DNA of 6,076 bases from Phycisphaerales bacterium (lineage in GTDB: Bacteria; Planctomycetota; Phycisphaerae; Phycisphaerales; SM1A02), in NCBI GenBank assembly GCA_007127615.1, contig SKZB01000032.1, forward strand, positions 1 through 6,076, given 5' to 3'. Position 1 is the stretch's first letter, and each line of letters begins with the position of its first letter. Shown here one piece after another: positions 1 through 6,076 of this stretch. Below the pieces are notes generated by a model. It had not been told where the DNA came from. It worked only from the letters and a program-made list of their open reading frames with translations, and made no database searches. The translations under genes and the position numbers were made by a program.

Positions 1-795
1 TCCAAACGCGCGAAGAAGCGCTACGTGACGTTCAATGCGGCGGGTCAGAGCGAGACGCTGATCGAGGACCAGCTCTTCGGCCACGTTCGCGGCGCGTACA
101 CCGGCGCCGATCGGGACCGTGAGGGTGTCTTCGAGTACGCCGACGGCGGGACGCTCTTTCTCGACGAAATCGGTGACATGCCGATGACCATGCAGGCGAA
201 GCTGCTGCGCGTACTGGAAACGGGAGAGGTTGTGCGGCTTGGCGCCAACGAGCCGCGGAAGACGGATGTCCGGTTCGTCAGCGCGACGAACCGCGATCTG
301 AAGCAGTTCACCCAGGACGGACGGTTCCGCGAGGATCTGTACTTTCGCATCAAGGGAACGGAGATCCACATCCCTCCGCTGCGCGATCGAAGGGATGACA
401 TTCCCAGGCTCGTCAACCACGCCATCGGCCGGTACGCGACGGAGATGGATCGGCCGATTCCAAAGATCACCGAGCCGGCCATGATGCGGCTGGTGGCCTA
501 CGAATGGCCGGGCAATGTGCGCGAACTGCTGAATCTGATTCAGAAGATTGTCGTGATGAGCAGTGGGGAGTCGATCGAACTGCGCGACATTCCCGAAGAG
601 ATACGCGCCGGGGACCGGGATGAGGCCGGCGGCCTGGCGGGCGGTCTCGCCGGCGTCGGGCTCGACCGACTGGAAAAGGAAGCGATCCGGCAGACGCTCG
701 CCATGACCGGCGGCAATCGCGAACAGGCCGCGCATCTGCTTGGGATCGGTGAGCGCACGCTCTACCGGAAGCTCAAGGAGTACGGTTTGCGCTGA
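1..795 (+). CDS. Sigma-54-dependent transcriptional activator (NtrC family), C-terminal part
   Basis: This is a bacterial enhancer-binding protein that hydrolyses ATP to remodel sigma-54 RNA polymerase into the open complex. The frame is open from base 1, so the start, any N-terminal sensor or receiver domain and the Walker A loop lie to the left of the window. Visible in order (window codons): the sigma-54 contact loop GAYTGA at 31-36, a Tyr variant of the usual GAFTGA; Walker B GGTLFLDEIGDM at 49-60; sensor I region VSATNRDL around 93-100; arginine-finger region GRFREDLYFRI at 107-117; sensor II region WPGNVREL around 169-176; a Gly-rich linker made of a repeated GGLA unit around 210-217; and a Fis-type helix-turn-helix covering roughly the last 45 residues (GGNREQAAHLLGIGERTLYRKL). 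All core ATPase motifs in the visible part look intact. The gene converges on the pilin operon, 8 bases between stops. Control of the pilins, as PilR does elsewhere, is possible but not shown by the sequence. The family call is very secure; the target genes are unknown. Confidence 0.95.
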   Translation, partial: SKRAKKRYVTFNAAGQSETLIEDQLFGHVRGAYTGADRDREGVFEYADGGTLFLDEIGDMPMTMQAKLLRVLETGEVVRLGANEPRKTDVRFVSATNRDLKQFTQDGRFREDLYFRIKGTEIHIPPLRDRRDDIPRLVNHAIGRYATEMDRPIPKITEPAMMRLVAYEWPGNVRELLNLIQKIVVMSSGESIELRDIPEEIRAGDRDEAGGLAGGLAGVGLDRLEKEAIRQTLAMTGGNREQAAHLLGIGERTLYRKLKEYGLR

Positions 796-803
796 TGAGA
801 AGC

Positions 804-1376
804 TCAGCCCGAAGAGGTAAAGAAATCTTCCGACATCGAGCCGGTATTCGAGTCGATCCGGATTCGGATCCACTGGACCTGACCACCCCGGGGGACTCCG
901 ATGTTGATATTCGGGGCGAAGCTGAAATCGTGCAGTCCGCCGTGCGGCGCGAAACGCAGATCGTTGTTCCCGCCCAAGCTGAGCCGCGCATTCAGGACGA
1001 CGCTTCCGACGGTCCGGGCGCGGCCGGTCCCGAACTCCACCAGGTACGGCTCGCCCGTCTGCGGGTGTGCGATCGGCGTATTGGGTGAATCCAGGTGCGC
1101 CAACCAGTATTGCGCTGCGTTGTTGTCGAAACGCACGATGATCGGTTCGTCCGGTTGGGCCATCGTCATCACTTGCGCCAGCTCAATGTCCGAACTGACG
1201 ATCGCGGCCGCCGCCTGAAGTCGCAGGCGCGTGTTGTCGGTAAACATCGGCAACACGATGACCGCAACCATGGCGATGATCGAAACCACCATCATCATCT
1301 CGAGCAGCGTGAAGCCGAGGCGAAGCGACGGGCCACAAGTACACCGGCACGGAGGTTGGCAGTCATGAAATGGCAT
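804..1376 (-). CDS. GspH/FimT-like prepilin (minor pseudopilin)
   Basis: This is a prepilin of 190 residues and the last gene of the four-pilin operon. It has the class III signal G^FTLLE: cleavage is expected after Gly21, Phe22 becomes residue +1 and Glu26 is the +5 glutamate. A hydrophobic helix follows to about residue 43. The rest is a soluble domain with the GspH pattern, including a late NDLRFAPHGG stretch and a final beta strand (WIRIRIDSNTGS). In type II secretion, GspH sits in the pseudopilus tip complex; FimT is the type IV pilus relative, and sequence alone does not separate the two. The ATG at 1376-1374 overlaps the upstream stop as TGATG, which favours translational coupling. A TTG one codon earlier (1379) is also possible. 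The leader is unusual: about 20 residues with four cysteines (C6, C10, C12, C14) and few basic residues. A second ATG at 1366 opens another frame with a more typical leader, so a start error or small frameshift near 1319-1366 cannot be excluded. Confidence 0.88.
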   Translation of the reverse strand: MPFHDCQPPCRCTCGPSLRLGFTLLEMMMVVSIIAMVAVIVLPMFTDNTRLRLQAAAAIVSSDIELAQVMTMAQPDEPIIVRFDNNAAQYWLAHLDSPNTPIAHPQTGEPYLVEFGTGRARTVGSVVLNARLSLGGNNDLRFAPHGGLHDFSFAPNINIGVPRGGQVQWIRIRIDSNTGSMSEDFFTSSG

Positions 1377-2992
1377 CAAGGCGCGGCTTCCCAGGTATCC
1401 ACGTCGTAGCCATAAGCGACCACGGCAAAGTCAACCGGAATCGGACGTGGGGTCGGGTCGGGCGAAGAAGTACCGGAGGTCGACGACGACGAGGAGGCGT
1501 TACTGACCAGGCCGGTGAAGAGGGAATACACGGTGCGATCGAGTGAATCCGCAAGATCGCTGACCGCCTGCGCTGAAAGCTTGGTCAGGTTCCGTATCTC
1601 CGATCGAATGCGTCCATCATCGTCGTACACCTGCGAGCCCGAGTCGGTGTACCCGTACCGGGTATCGAGGGCGTGGTCATAAAAGATCGCGGCGTGTCCC
1701 CGAAGGCCCACGCTCCGGGCGGCGACACGGCCGTAGATCGTGGAACTGTTCCGGGCCGCAAGGTTGGCCGTCGGCGCGTAAATGTTGCCCTTGACGACGG
1801 AGTCACCATTGAGATTCCAGTCGCGCAGGGTTCCATCCTCGGGATCAATGGAGAGCATGATCAGGCGTCGCGCATTGATCCAGGGGGCATGGCCGGAGGT
1901 GTCCCGGACCGACGGATCCGCTCTCTGATCACCGATATAGGCCTCATTCGCGTCCAAATCGCCGCCGATGTACATCGTCAGGGTGGCGTCGGGGGCAAGT
2001 TCAATCCATGAATCGCTTCGCATTTCGACATCCCCGAAGACGATCAACGTCGCGTTGCCGTTGACGCTGATTCCTGATCTGTCATTCATGCGCAGTGAAT
2101 CGTCGACGGTCAGGGTGATGTCGCCGACAAGGTTCAACCGGCTTGTGCCGTTCTGCAGGCGGACGGTGCCGAAACGTTGGGAGCTGTCGATGGTGCTCGT
2201 GCCCATGACATTGTTGGGAGGGTTGGGTGTACCGTCGGGCCGCTCGGCATCGGGATCCGGAGGAAGAGGCATCGGAATGGTGTCTTCCAGGCCCCGCTGG
2301 CGCATGGTGGTATTCGTTGAGTTATTGACCAGCGCGCCGGAAGCGCTCTCACGATGCAACAGGACGGAATCCAGGGCAGCGGCACGGTGCTGCAACTGCA
2401 CGCGACTTGAACTGGTCGCCTGCGTGCCCATGTGAATCGTTCGTCCGAGTTGGCTCATCGGTGATTCGGGCCAGCGCGCGATCACCGCATCATTGGACAT
2501 CTGGAACGATTCCGCGGTGAACACCGCGAATTCAGAGAGATCGACGGTGACGATGTCGTTCACCGACGGTTTGATCTCAAGAACCCCGCGGGCGGTCTGT
2601 TCGATCGATCCGACCCGGGCGGTGCTGGTCAGAATGAAGTAGATCGACTCGGTGGTGGGCGGATCGCCGGTGATCTGATCGGTCAGCACGACATCCAATG
2701 TCGCGCCGGAGATGGCATAGTTGGACAGAATCACGCCGTCGCTGGGAAGGGCGTCAAACGTGCCTTCCGCCTGAAGCGTGGCGACCGCCAGTTCAATTCC
2801 GGTCGCCGCCGCCCACCGCGCCTGGGCGGTATCGGTGACGTTTTCTCCGATCAGAGGCGAGTTGTCACGGCTGGACAGATACGCCACCGTCACAATCGTG
2901 GCGGTCATCAGACTGATCAATACCAGCAGCATGGAGACGCCGCGCCGTGAAGACCGGCTGTTTGCATCTGTCAATCGTTTCGTTTGTTCCAT
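1376..2992 (-). CDS. PilX/GspK-like minor pilin with beta-solenoid (DUF7305-like) domain
   Basis: This is a large minor pilin of 538 residues and the third gene of the operon. The leader is basic (RSSRRG), cleavage is expected after Gly18, and a hydrophobic helix spans about 20-41. The +5 position is Leu23 rather than Glu, a deviation seen in PilX and GspK families and expected of a subunit with nothing above it. Residues 43-150 form an alpha/beta pilin-like region. About 280-350 is a run of short strands rich in Asn, Gly and Asp (LNLVGDITLTV, ATLIVFGDVEM, LTMYIGGDLDANEAYIG). About 398-445 carries GNIYAPTANLAARNSSTIYGRV and ends in FYDHALD. Both runs look like the DUF7305 region common in PilX-like proteins. 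A Ser/Thr/Pro linker (496-518) precedes a short aromatic tail ending TWEAAP. I see no cysteines. GGGAG at 3004-3000 lies 7 bases before the ATG. The protein is probably the tip subunit of a pilus or pseudopilus. Whether it binds a ligand is not visible, and the DUF7305 match is from memory. Confidence 0.85.
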   Translation of the reverse strand: MEQTKRLTDANSRSSRRGVSMLLVLISLMTATIVTVAYLSSRDNSPLIGENVTDTAQARWAAATGIELAVATLQAEGTFDALPSDGVILSNYAISGATLDVVLTDQITGDPPTTESIYFILTSTARVGSIEQTARGVLEIKPSVNDIVTVDLSEFAVFTAESFQMSNDAVIARWPESPMSQLGRTIHMGTQATSSSRVQLQHRAAALDSVLLHRESASGALVNNSTNTTMRQRGLEDTIPMPLPPDPDAERPDGTPNPPNNVMGTSTIDSSQRFGTVRLQNGTSRLNLVGDITLTVDDSLRMNDRSGISVNGNATLIVFGDVEMRSDSWIELAPDATLTMYIGGDLDANEAYIGDQRADPSVRDTSGHAPWINARRLIMLSIDPEDGTLRDWNLNGDSVVKGNIYAPTANLAARNSSTIYGRVAARSVGLRGHAAIFYDHALDTRYGYTDSGSQVYDDDGRIRSEIRNLTKLSAQAVSDLADSLDRTVYSLFTGLVSNASSSSSTSGTSSPDPTPRPIPVDFAVVAYGYDVDTWEAAP

Positions 2993-2999
2993 GTTCGTG

Positions 3000-3004
3000 C
3001 TCCC
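3000..3004 (-). promoter_or_regulatory. Ribosome binding site of the PilX/GspK-like gene
   Basis: GGGAG on the minus strand lies 7 bases before the ATG at 2992, inside the only real gap of the operon (18 bases). The other two internal starts rely on stop/start overlaps instead. Confidence 0.65.
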
Positions 3005-3010
3005 AGTTGA

Positions 3011-3697
3011 TCAGTACTGCGGCAGGCGATGATGACGGATCGCGCCTGACGCCAGCGTTTCGAACGGTTCCGGTGCCGCAGCAAACCAGAGGCGGTAGGT
3101 CAGCAGCCGAATCTCAAATGGATCGGTCGCGTCGGCGGTGGCGGTCACATCGTCGAGACCGTCCACCAACGTCAGTTCATTCAGAAGCCCCTGGCCGTCA
3201 AACTCGTTCCTGATGCGGCCCCAGTCCGAATTCGATGGGTATTCTCGATCCGCATGGTCAACCTCGAGCATTGACCAGTGCTCCGGGAATGAGACGTACG
3301 AGACCGACAGCGTGCCCTCGTTCCGGTCGTACTCCAGCCAGCGAAGCTCCGATGCGTGAACGGTTTCGCTCTTCTTCTGGTCGTTGAACCAGAGCACGAT
3401 CTGCGGACCGCGCTGATCCAGGACGCAGCGAGCCGGGGCGATGTAGGCGTTCAGCCGCGCCTGGGCCAGACTGGACCGCACCATCATCGACCGGTTGTCA
3501 CGACGCGTGTCCACGCCGACGGCGACGGCATTGAGCATGCCCGCAATGGCCGCGCCGACCAGGGCGGTAATGGTGACCGCCAGCATCAGTTCGAGCAGCG
3601 AAAGACCGTGTCGACGGTGGTGTCGACGGTCGTCGTGAGATGGAAAGCGAGAGGAATTCATGTTGAGTTCCGAACCTTCTGAGTGGTGCATCTTCAT
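3011..3697 (-). CDS. PilW/GspJ-like prepilin (minor pseudopilin)
   Basis: This is a prepilin of 228 residues and the second gene of the operon. The leader is strongly basic and His-rich (DDRRHHRRHG). Cleavage is expected after Gly31, giving mature LSLLE with Glu36 at +5, followed by a hydrophobic helix to about residue 54. The soluble domain has the PilW/GspJ order: a helical stretch after the membrane segment (around 65-85), then strands such as GPQIVLWFND, ELRWLEYDRNEGTLSVSYVSF and, near the end, IRLLTYRLWFA. In the family, this subunit pairs with GspI and GspK in the tip complex. The ATG at 3697 overlaps the upstream stop as TGATG. A second in-frame ATG at 3661 (Met13) would give a shorter and more typical leader, and neither has a strong ribosome binding site. 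I keep the longer form because of the coupling overlap. Only one cysteine is evident (in PARCVLDQ), so no internal disulfide is expected. Confidence 0.87.
   Translation of the reverse strand: MKMHHSEGSELNMNSSRFPSHDDRRHHRRHGLSLLELMLAVTITALVGAAIAGMLNAVAVGVDTRRDNRSMMVRSSLAQARLNAYIAPARCVLDQRGPQIVLWFNDQKKSETVHASELRWLEYDRNEGTLSVSYVSFPEHWSMLEVDHADREYPSNSDWGRIRNEFDGQGLLNELTLVDGLDDVTATADATDPFEIRLLTYRLWFAAAPEPFETLASGAIRHHRLPQY
3609..3630. repeat. Short tandem repeat in the leader of the PilW/GspJ-like gene
   Basis: The 10-base unit TGTCGACGGT occurs twice (3609-3618 and 3621-3630), giving a 12-base period. On the coding strand it encodes the RRHH/RRH part of the basic leader just before the cleavage site. 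The period is exactly four codons, so copy changes keep the frame. Confidence 0.75.
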
Positions 3698-4227
3698 CAG
3701 AGTCCCAGGATGCCGAGGCCGAGAGCGCCGCCGCCGGACGTTCCGCTGGATCCGTCGGGTCCGACCGTCTCCTCCGCCGGCTGGGGCACGAACCGCGCGA
3801 GTTCGATCAGCGTTTCGTCGGTGCGGTCAAAGGCCTGAACGCGGACGTGATATCCGAGCACATTGATATCCGAACCGGGCAGCGTCTCCATCTGCTGCTG
3901 AACGGAAGCGCGTCGGCCGACCTGCCGGAACCCGGCCGGCATGGGATCTCCGTCCATGGCCGTCATGGTGCCCGGCGGCTCTTCGTATCCGTGCCAACCG
4001 GCCAGTTCCTGGTATTCGAGCGTGGCCAGCCGGCCCATCAGCTCTTCCGCCGCGATGGTGGCGGCAATCCGCTGCTGCGCTTCAAACGCATGATGCTGGC
4101 CTGCGGTCACCGCCAATGTGACGGCCATCACGACCATCAGCAGAATGCCGACCGCCATGAGTGATTCCAGCAGCGTGAACCCGCCGCGAACTCGTTGTCC
4201 GGATTGTGATCTGTCGGTGACCGCCAC
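3697..4227 (-). CDS. PilV/GspI-like prepilin (minor pseudopilin)
   Basis: This is a prepilin of 176 residues and the first gene of the operon. With the GTG start at 4227 the leader is 16 residues (MAVTDRSQSGQRVRGG). Cleavage is expected before Phe17, and mature FTLLE puts Glu21 at +5. The helix runs through AVGILLMVVMAVTLAV and continues amphipathically (HHAFEAQQRIAATIAAEELMGRL), as in PilV and GspI. The C-terminal half has few features and ends in a Gly/Ser stretch and ALGLGILGL, a hydrophobic tail unusual for a soluble pilin head. The start is decided by AGGAG at 4239-4235, 7 bases upstream. A longer reading from a GTG at 4254 adds nine residues but has no better ribosome binding site. The gene opposes the LptF/G-family gene across a 351-base region, where its promoter must lie; I could not identify a convincing one. 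GspI and PilV cannot be told apart here. Confidence 0.87.
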   Translation of the reverse strand: MAVTDRSQSGQRVRGGFTLLESLMAVGILLMVVMAVTLAVTAGQHHAFEAQQRIAATIAAEELMGRLATLEYQELAGWHGYEEPPGTMTAMDGDPMPAGFRQVGRRASVQQQMETLPGSDINVLGYHVRVQAFDRTDETLIELARFVPQPAEETVGPDGSSGTSGGGALGLGILGL

Positions 4228-4234
4228 GATGAAG

Positions 4235-4239
4235 CTCCT
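4235..4239 (-). promoter_or_regulatory. Ribosome binding site of the PilV/GspI-like gene
   Basis: AGGAG on the minus strand lies 7 bases before the GTG at 4227-4225. It is the strongest Shine-Dalgarno match in the operon and is the reason for choosing this GTG over the one at 4254. Confidence 0.7.
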
Positions 4240-4416
4240 GCCTGATCCGTGCACCTGCCATCTGCTTCGCAGGCCGCACCGATGGAATGATCTGCTCTAT
4301 TCATCGAATTGAAAGGTAGCGCAAGTCAGATGGGTCCCGGCAGAGAGCCGCGGAATCCACTGAAAATGGCGATCCAGTTGGTACACCCTCTACGTTTTTA
4401 CGTCCGGGGTCCGATA

Positions 4417-4434
4417 GGCCGATCGACATCGGCC
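4417..4434. repeat. Perfect inverted repeat, 7-base arms
   Basis: GGCCGAT and ATCGGCC flank a 4-base CGAC spacer. No T-run follows on either side, so it is not a standard terminator. It could be an operator for a dimeric regulator or an RNA hairpin. Its role is unknown. Confidence 0.55.
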
Positions 4435-4494
4435 CCTGCCGGTCCGCCGGTGGCGGTCGGGGGCGGGGCGCCACCGCGGCGTTGGGCGTATCAT

Positions 4495-4527
4495 GCAGCG
4501 GATGCTGCCGCCCGGTTGGACCGGGTG
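4495..4527. repeat. Two adjacent inverted repeats upstream of the LptF/G gene
   Basis: GCAGC/GCTGC with spacer GGAT (4495-4508) is followed without a gap by CCCGGT/ACCGGG with spacer TGG (4511-4525). The second can extend to 4509-4527 with one G-U pair. If transcribed, these would be two abutting hairpins about 50 bases before the permease ATG. The sequence does not show whether this is a structured leader or a chance effect of high GC. Confidence 0.45.
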
Positions 4528-4578
4528 GATCCGTCTTCGAAGGCGTCCGGCATTCGTGACTTTCGTGGCTTTTCTGAC

Positions 4579-6076
4579 ATGCCCTGGCTTCTGTACCGCT
4601 ACATCCTCGGCGAGCTCCTGCGCACCTTCCTGCTGACCGCGACGATTCTTGTCGTGGTGATCGCCTTCGGCATCACGCTGCGTTCATTTGCCGGAGAAGG
4701 ATTCTTTTCTGCGACCGACGTTGCTCGGTACCTCGTTCTGGCCACCGTCCCCATGATGCAGTTTGCCCTGCCGTTCTCGGCCGGCTTTGCGTCCACGATG
4801 GTGCTCTACCGGCTGACGAGCGATCACGAAATCATGGCGGCGGCGGTCAGCGGCGTGAGTTACCAGCGATTGCTCGTCCCCATCTTCGCGCTCGGCGTGG
4901 CGTTGACACTCATCATGGTCATTTTGACCCAGTGGATGATTCCGAAGACCTGGGACGTGATGGAACGAACCATCGCGGCGGATGCGACGCGAATCTTCCA
5001 GGCCTCGATCGACCGGGGAGCGCCTTTCGGCCTCGGGAACATCCAGATCTACGCCGACCGCATGCGCGTCATCGTGCAGCCGGGGGACACCACGGCGGAT
5101 ACGCGCATGAGACTCTCCCGGGTGGTGGCGGTCGAACTCGACCGGGAAGGGCGGGTGGAAAAGGATATCACCGCCCGCGACGCGGTCGTGGACATCTACC
5201 GGGAAGGCGGCGACACGTTCATCAAGCTGCTGATGAACGATACGGTCATCTATGACGGCAGCAGCGGCCAGCTCGCGCGGATGCCGGAGGTCGAACCGCC
5301 CCAGGCCATCGTCGTGCCCAGTGTCCTCCACGATGAGTTGCGGGCCAAAACGCGCGGTGAGTTGCTGAAGATACGTGATCAGCCGGATCTCTACGGCCGC
5401 GTCGTCGATGATCGTCTGGTTCTGGCGAATGCGATCACCGAGCATCAGGCATGGGGGCAGTTGGACCGCCAACTGCGAGAAGATGGCCGTATCGAGCTGG
5501 TGCAGTCCGGGCCGAGTCGCCGCCGATACGTGATTGAAGCCGATTCGATTTCGAGGGGACGACTCGAGCGGAACGACAACCGGGCGATTGAGATTCGACA
5601 GTTTGAAGGCGATACGGCGCTGCGGCGCATCAACGCCGAATGGGCATCGATCACGCGACTGGCCGGAAGCGCGCTGGCGGGGTCAACCTACGATCTGGAG
5701 CTGCGCAATGCTGAAGTGATCGACGTGCAGGCGGAAGGTCTCGTCAATCGGCGTGAGCGGCTGATCGATCAAAATCTGATGATTCGCGGCGTTGACGAAA
5801 TCGACTGGACTCTCTTTCCCGCTGAAGAACTGCTGGTCGAAGCCCGTCGCCTGATCGAAGAAGCGAACGCACCGCTCCGGCGACAAGTGCAGGACTTGGA
5901 AGAAGAGATCGCAGACCTTCGCTACGAAATCGATGCCCGTATCATGGCGCGCTATGCGCAGGCGGCGACGGCCTTCATGCTGCTCTCCATCGGCGCGGTC
6001 CTCGCCATGTGGCTCCGCGGCAGCGTGCCCCTGGTCATCTACGTCTGGGCCTTCGCCCCGGCGGTCCTCGGACTCA
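4579..6076 (+). CDS. LptF/LptG-family (YjgP/YjgQ) lipopolysaccharide export permease, C-terminus cut
   Basis: This is a membrane subunit of the Lpt ABC transporter, which with LptB extracts lipopolysaccharide from the inner membrane and passes it to the periplasmic bridge. The frame is open to the window edge, 499 codons visible. The N-terminus LLYRYILGELLRTFLL is family-typical. Membrane segments lie near 15-34, 49-75 and 99-117. The cytoplasmic loop LTSDHEIMAAAVSGVSYQRLLVP (79-101) matches the conserved LptF/G motif that contacts the ATPase. A long periplasmic region (about 119-455) follows, then a fourth segment (AATAFMLLSIGAVLAMWLRG, about 462-481), with the fifth starting at the edge. 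Members are usually about 360 residues; this one already exceeds that, with an enlarged periplasmic region and a charged, coiled-coil-like stretch (about 416-458). The ATG at 4579 has no Shine-Dalgarno sequence. I prefer it because it puts the first helix at the usual distance, but the frame is open upstream to 4291. LptF and LptG cannot be distinguished here. Confidence 0.88.
   Translation, partial: MPWLLYRYILGELLRTFLLTATILVVVIAFGITLRSFAGEGFFSATDVARYLVLATVPMMQFALPFSAGFASTMVLYRLTSDHEIMAAAVSGVSYQRLLVPIFALGVALTLIMVILTQWMIPKTWDVMERTIAADATRIFQASIDRGAPFGLGNIQIYADRMRVIVQPGDTTADTRMRLSRVVAVELDREGRVEKDITARDAVVDIYREGGDTFIKLLMNDTVIYDGSSGQLARMPEVEPPQAIVVPSVLHDELRAKTRGELLKIRDQPDLYGRVVDDRLVLANAITEHQAWGQLDRQLREDGRIELVQSGPSRRRYVIEADSISRGRLERNDNRAIEIRQFEGDTALRRINAEWASITRLAGSALAGSTYDLELRNAEVIDVQAEGLVNRRERLIDQNLMIRGVDEIDWTLFPAEELLVEARRLIEEANAPLRRQVQDLEEEIADLRYEIDARIMARYAQAATAFMLLSIGAVLAMWLRGSVPLVIYVWAFAPAVLGL

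Larger units (their letters stand above)
4228..4578. other. Divergent intergenic region between the pilin operon and the LptF/G gene
   Basis: These 351 bases must hold the promoters for both directions. The half next to the pilins is of mixed composition. The half next to the permease is very GC-rich (about 4431-4485) and contains several inverted repeats. I found no clear -24/-12 sigma-54 element (GG and GC spaced 10 apart with TTGC) on either strand and no convincing -35/-10 pair. The permease reading frame stays open back to 4291, with in-frame ATGs at 4330 and 4366, so part of the region could be coding if the permease starts further upstream. Confidence 0.6.

Noticed and set aside
791..808. 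Inverted repeat GCTGA/TCAGC between the convergent genes as a bidirectional terminator.
   Set aside because: The arms are just the two stop codons with their preceding GC. The stem is 5 bases with an 8-base loop and no T-run.
795..1088. Plus-strand frame starting in a TGATG overlap with the activator stop.
   Set aside because: The junction looks like coupling, but the frame is antisense to the GspH/FimT-like gene and its product has no recognisable feature.
1968..2435. Plus-strand frame of 155 codons.
   Set aside because: It is antisense to the PilX/GspK-like gene, whose pilin signal and repeated strands are coherent.
4315..4340. Possible minus-strand sigma-54 promoter around a TTGC at 4321-4324.
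   Set aside because: The GG that should lie 10 bases before the GC is absent; the nearest GGG is about 3 bases too far.
4392..4403. ACGT-TTTT-ACGT hairpin.
   Set aside because: The stem has only four bases and the arms are self-palindromic, so it is likely by chance.
4684..5472. Long minus-strand open frame of 262 codons.
   Set aside because: It lies wholly antisense to the LptF/G-family gene, whose motifs and membrane segments are clear. Its translation is rich in His, Arg and Asp with no recognisable domain, typical of a GC-rich shadow frame.

Overview
The window looks like chromosome from a GC-rich diderm bacterium. My best guess is a planctomycete, perhaps of the Phycisphaerae type. The LptF/LptG-family permease implies an outer membrane. 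The style of the minor pilins (a PilX-like protein with a beta-solenoid body, short prepilins with basic leaders) and weak or missing Shine-Dalgarno sites at several starts fit that group. The assignment is an inference from gene style; no marker gene is present.

Layout: (1) 1-795, plus strand: the C-terminal two thirds of a sigma-54-dependent transcription activator (AAA+ core plus Fis-type helix-turn-helix), cut by the window edge before its Walker A motif. (2) 804-4227, minus strand: a compact operon of four minor pilin/pseudopilin genes, transcribed as PilV/GspI-like (3697-4227), PilW/GspJ-like (3011-3697), PilX/GspK-like (1376-2992) and GspH/FimT-like (804-1376). Two junctions are TGATG stop/start overlaps and the third gap is 18 bases with a good ribosome binding site, so the four are very likely co-translated. 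The activator and the operon converge, with 8 bases between their stop codons. (3) 4228-4578: a divergent intergenic region of 351 bases, GC-rich, with several small inverted repeats. (4) 4579-6076, plus strand: an LptF/LptG-family permease, open to the right edge and considerably longer than usual.

The four minor pilins correspond to the H, I, J and K set that forms the initiating tip complex of type II secretion pseudopili and type IV pili. The PilX/GspK-like member lacks the +5 glutamate and carries a predicted beta-solenoid domain, so it is the best candidate for the outermost tip subunit. No assembly ATPase, platform protein, secretin, prepilin peptidase or major pilin lies in the window, so these must be encoded elsewhere. 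The permease belongs to lipopolysaccharide export and is probably unrelated except through the shared upstream region. I see no RNA gene, CRISPR array, mobile element or sign of recent transfer.
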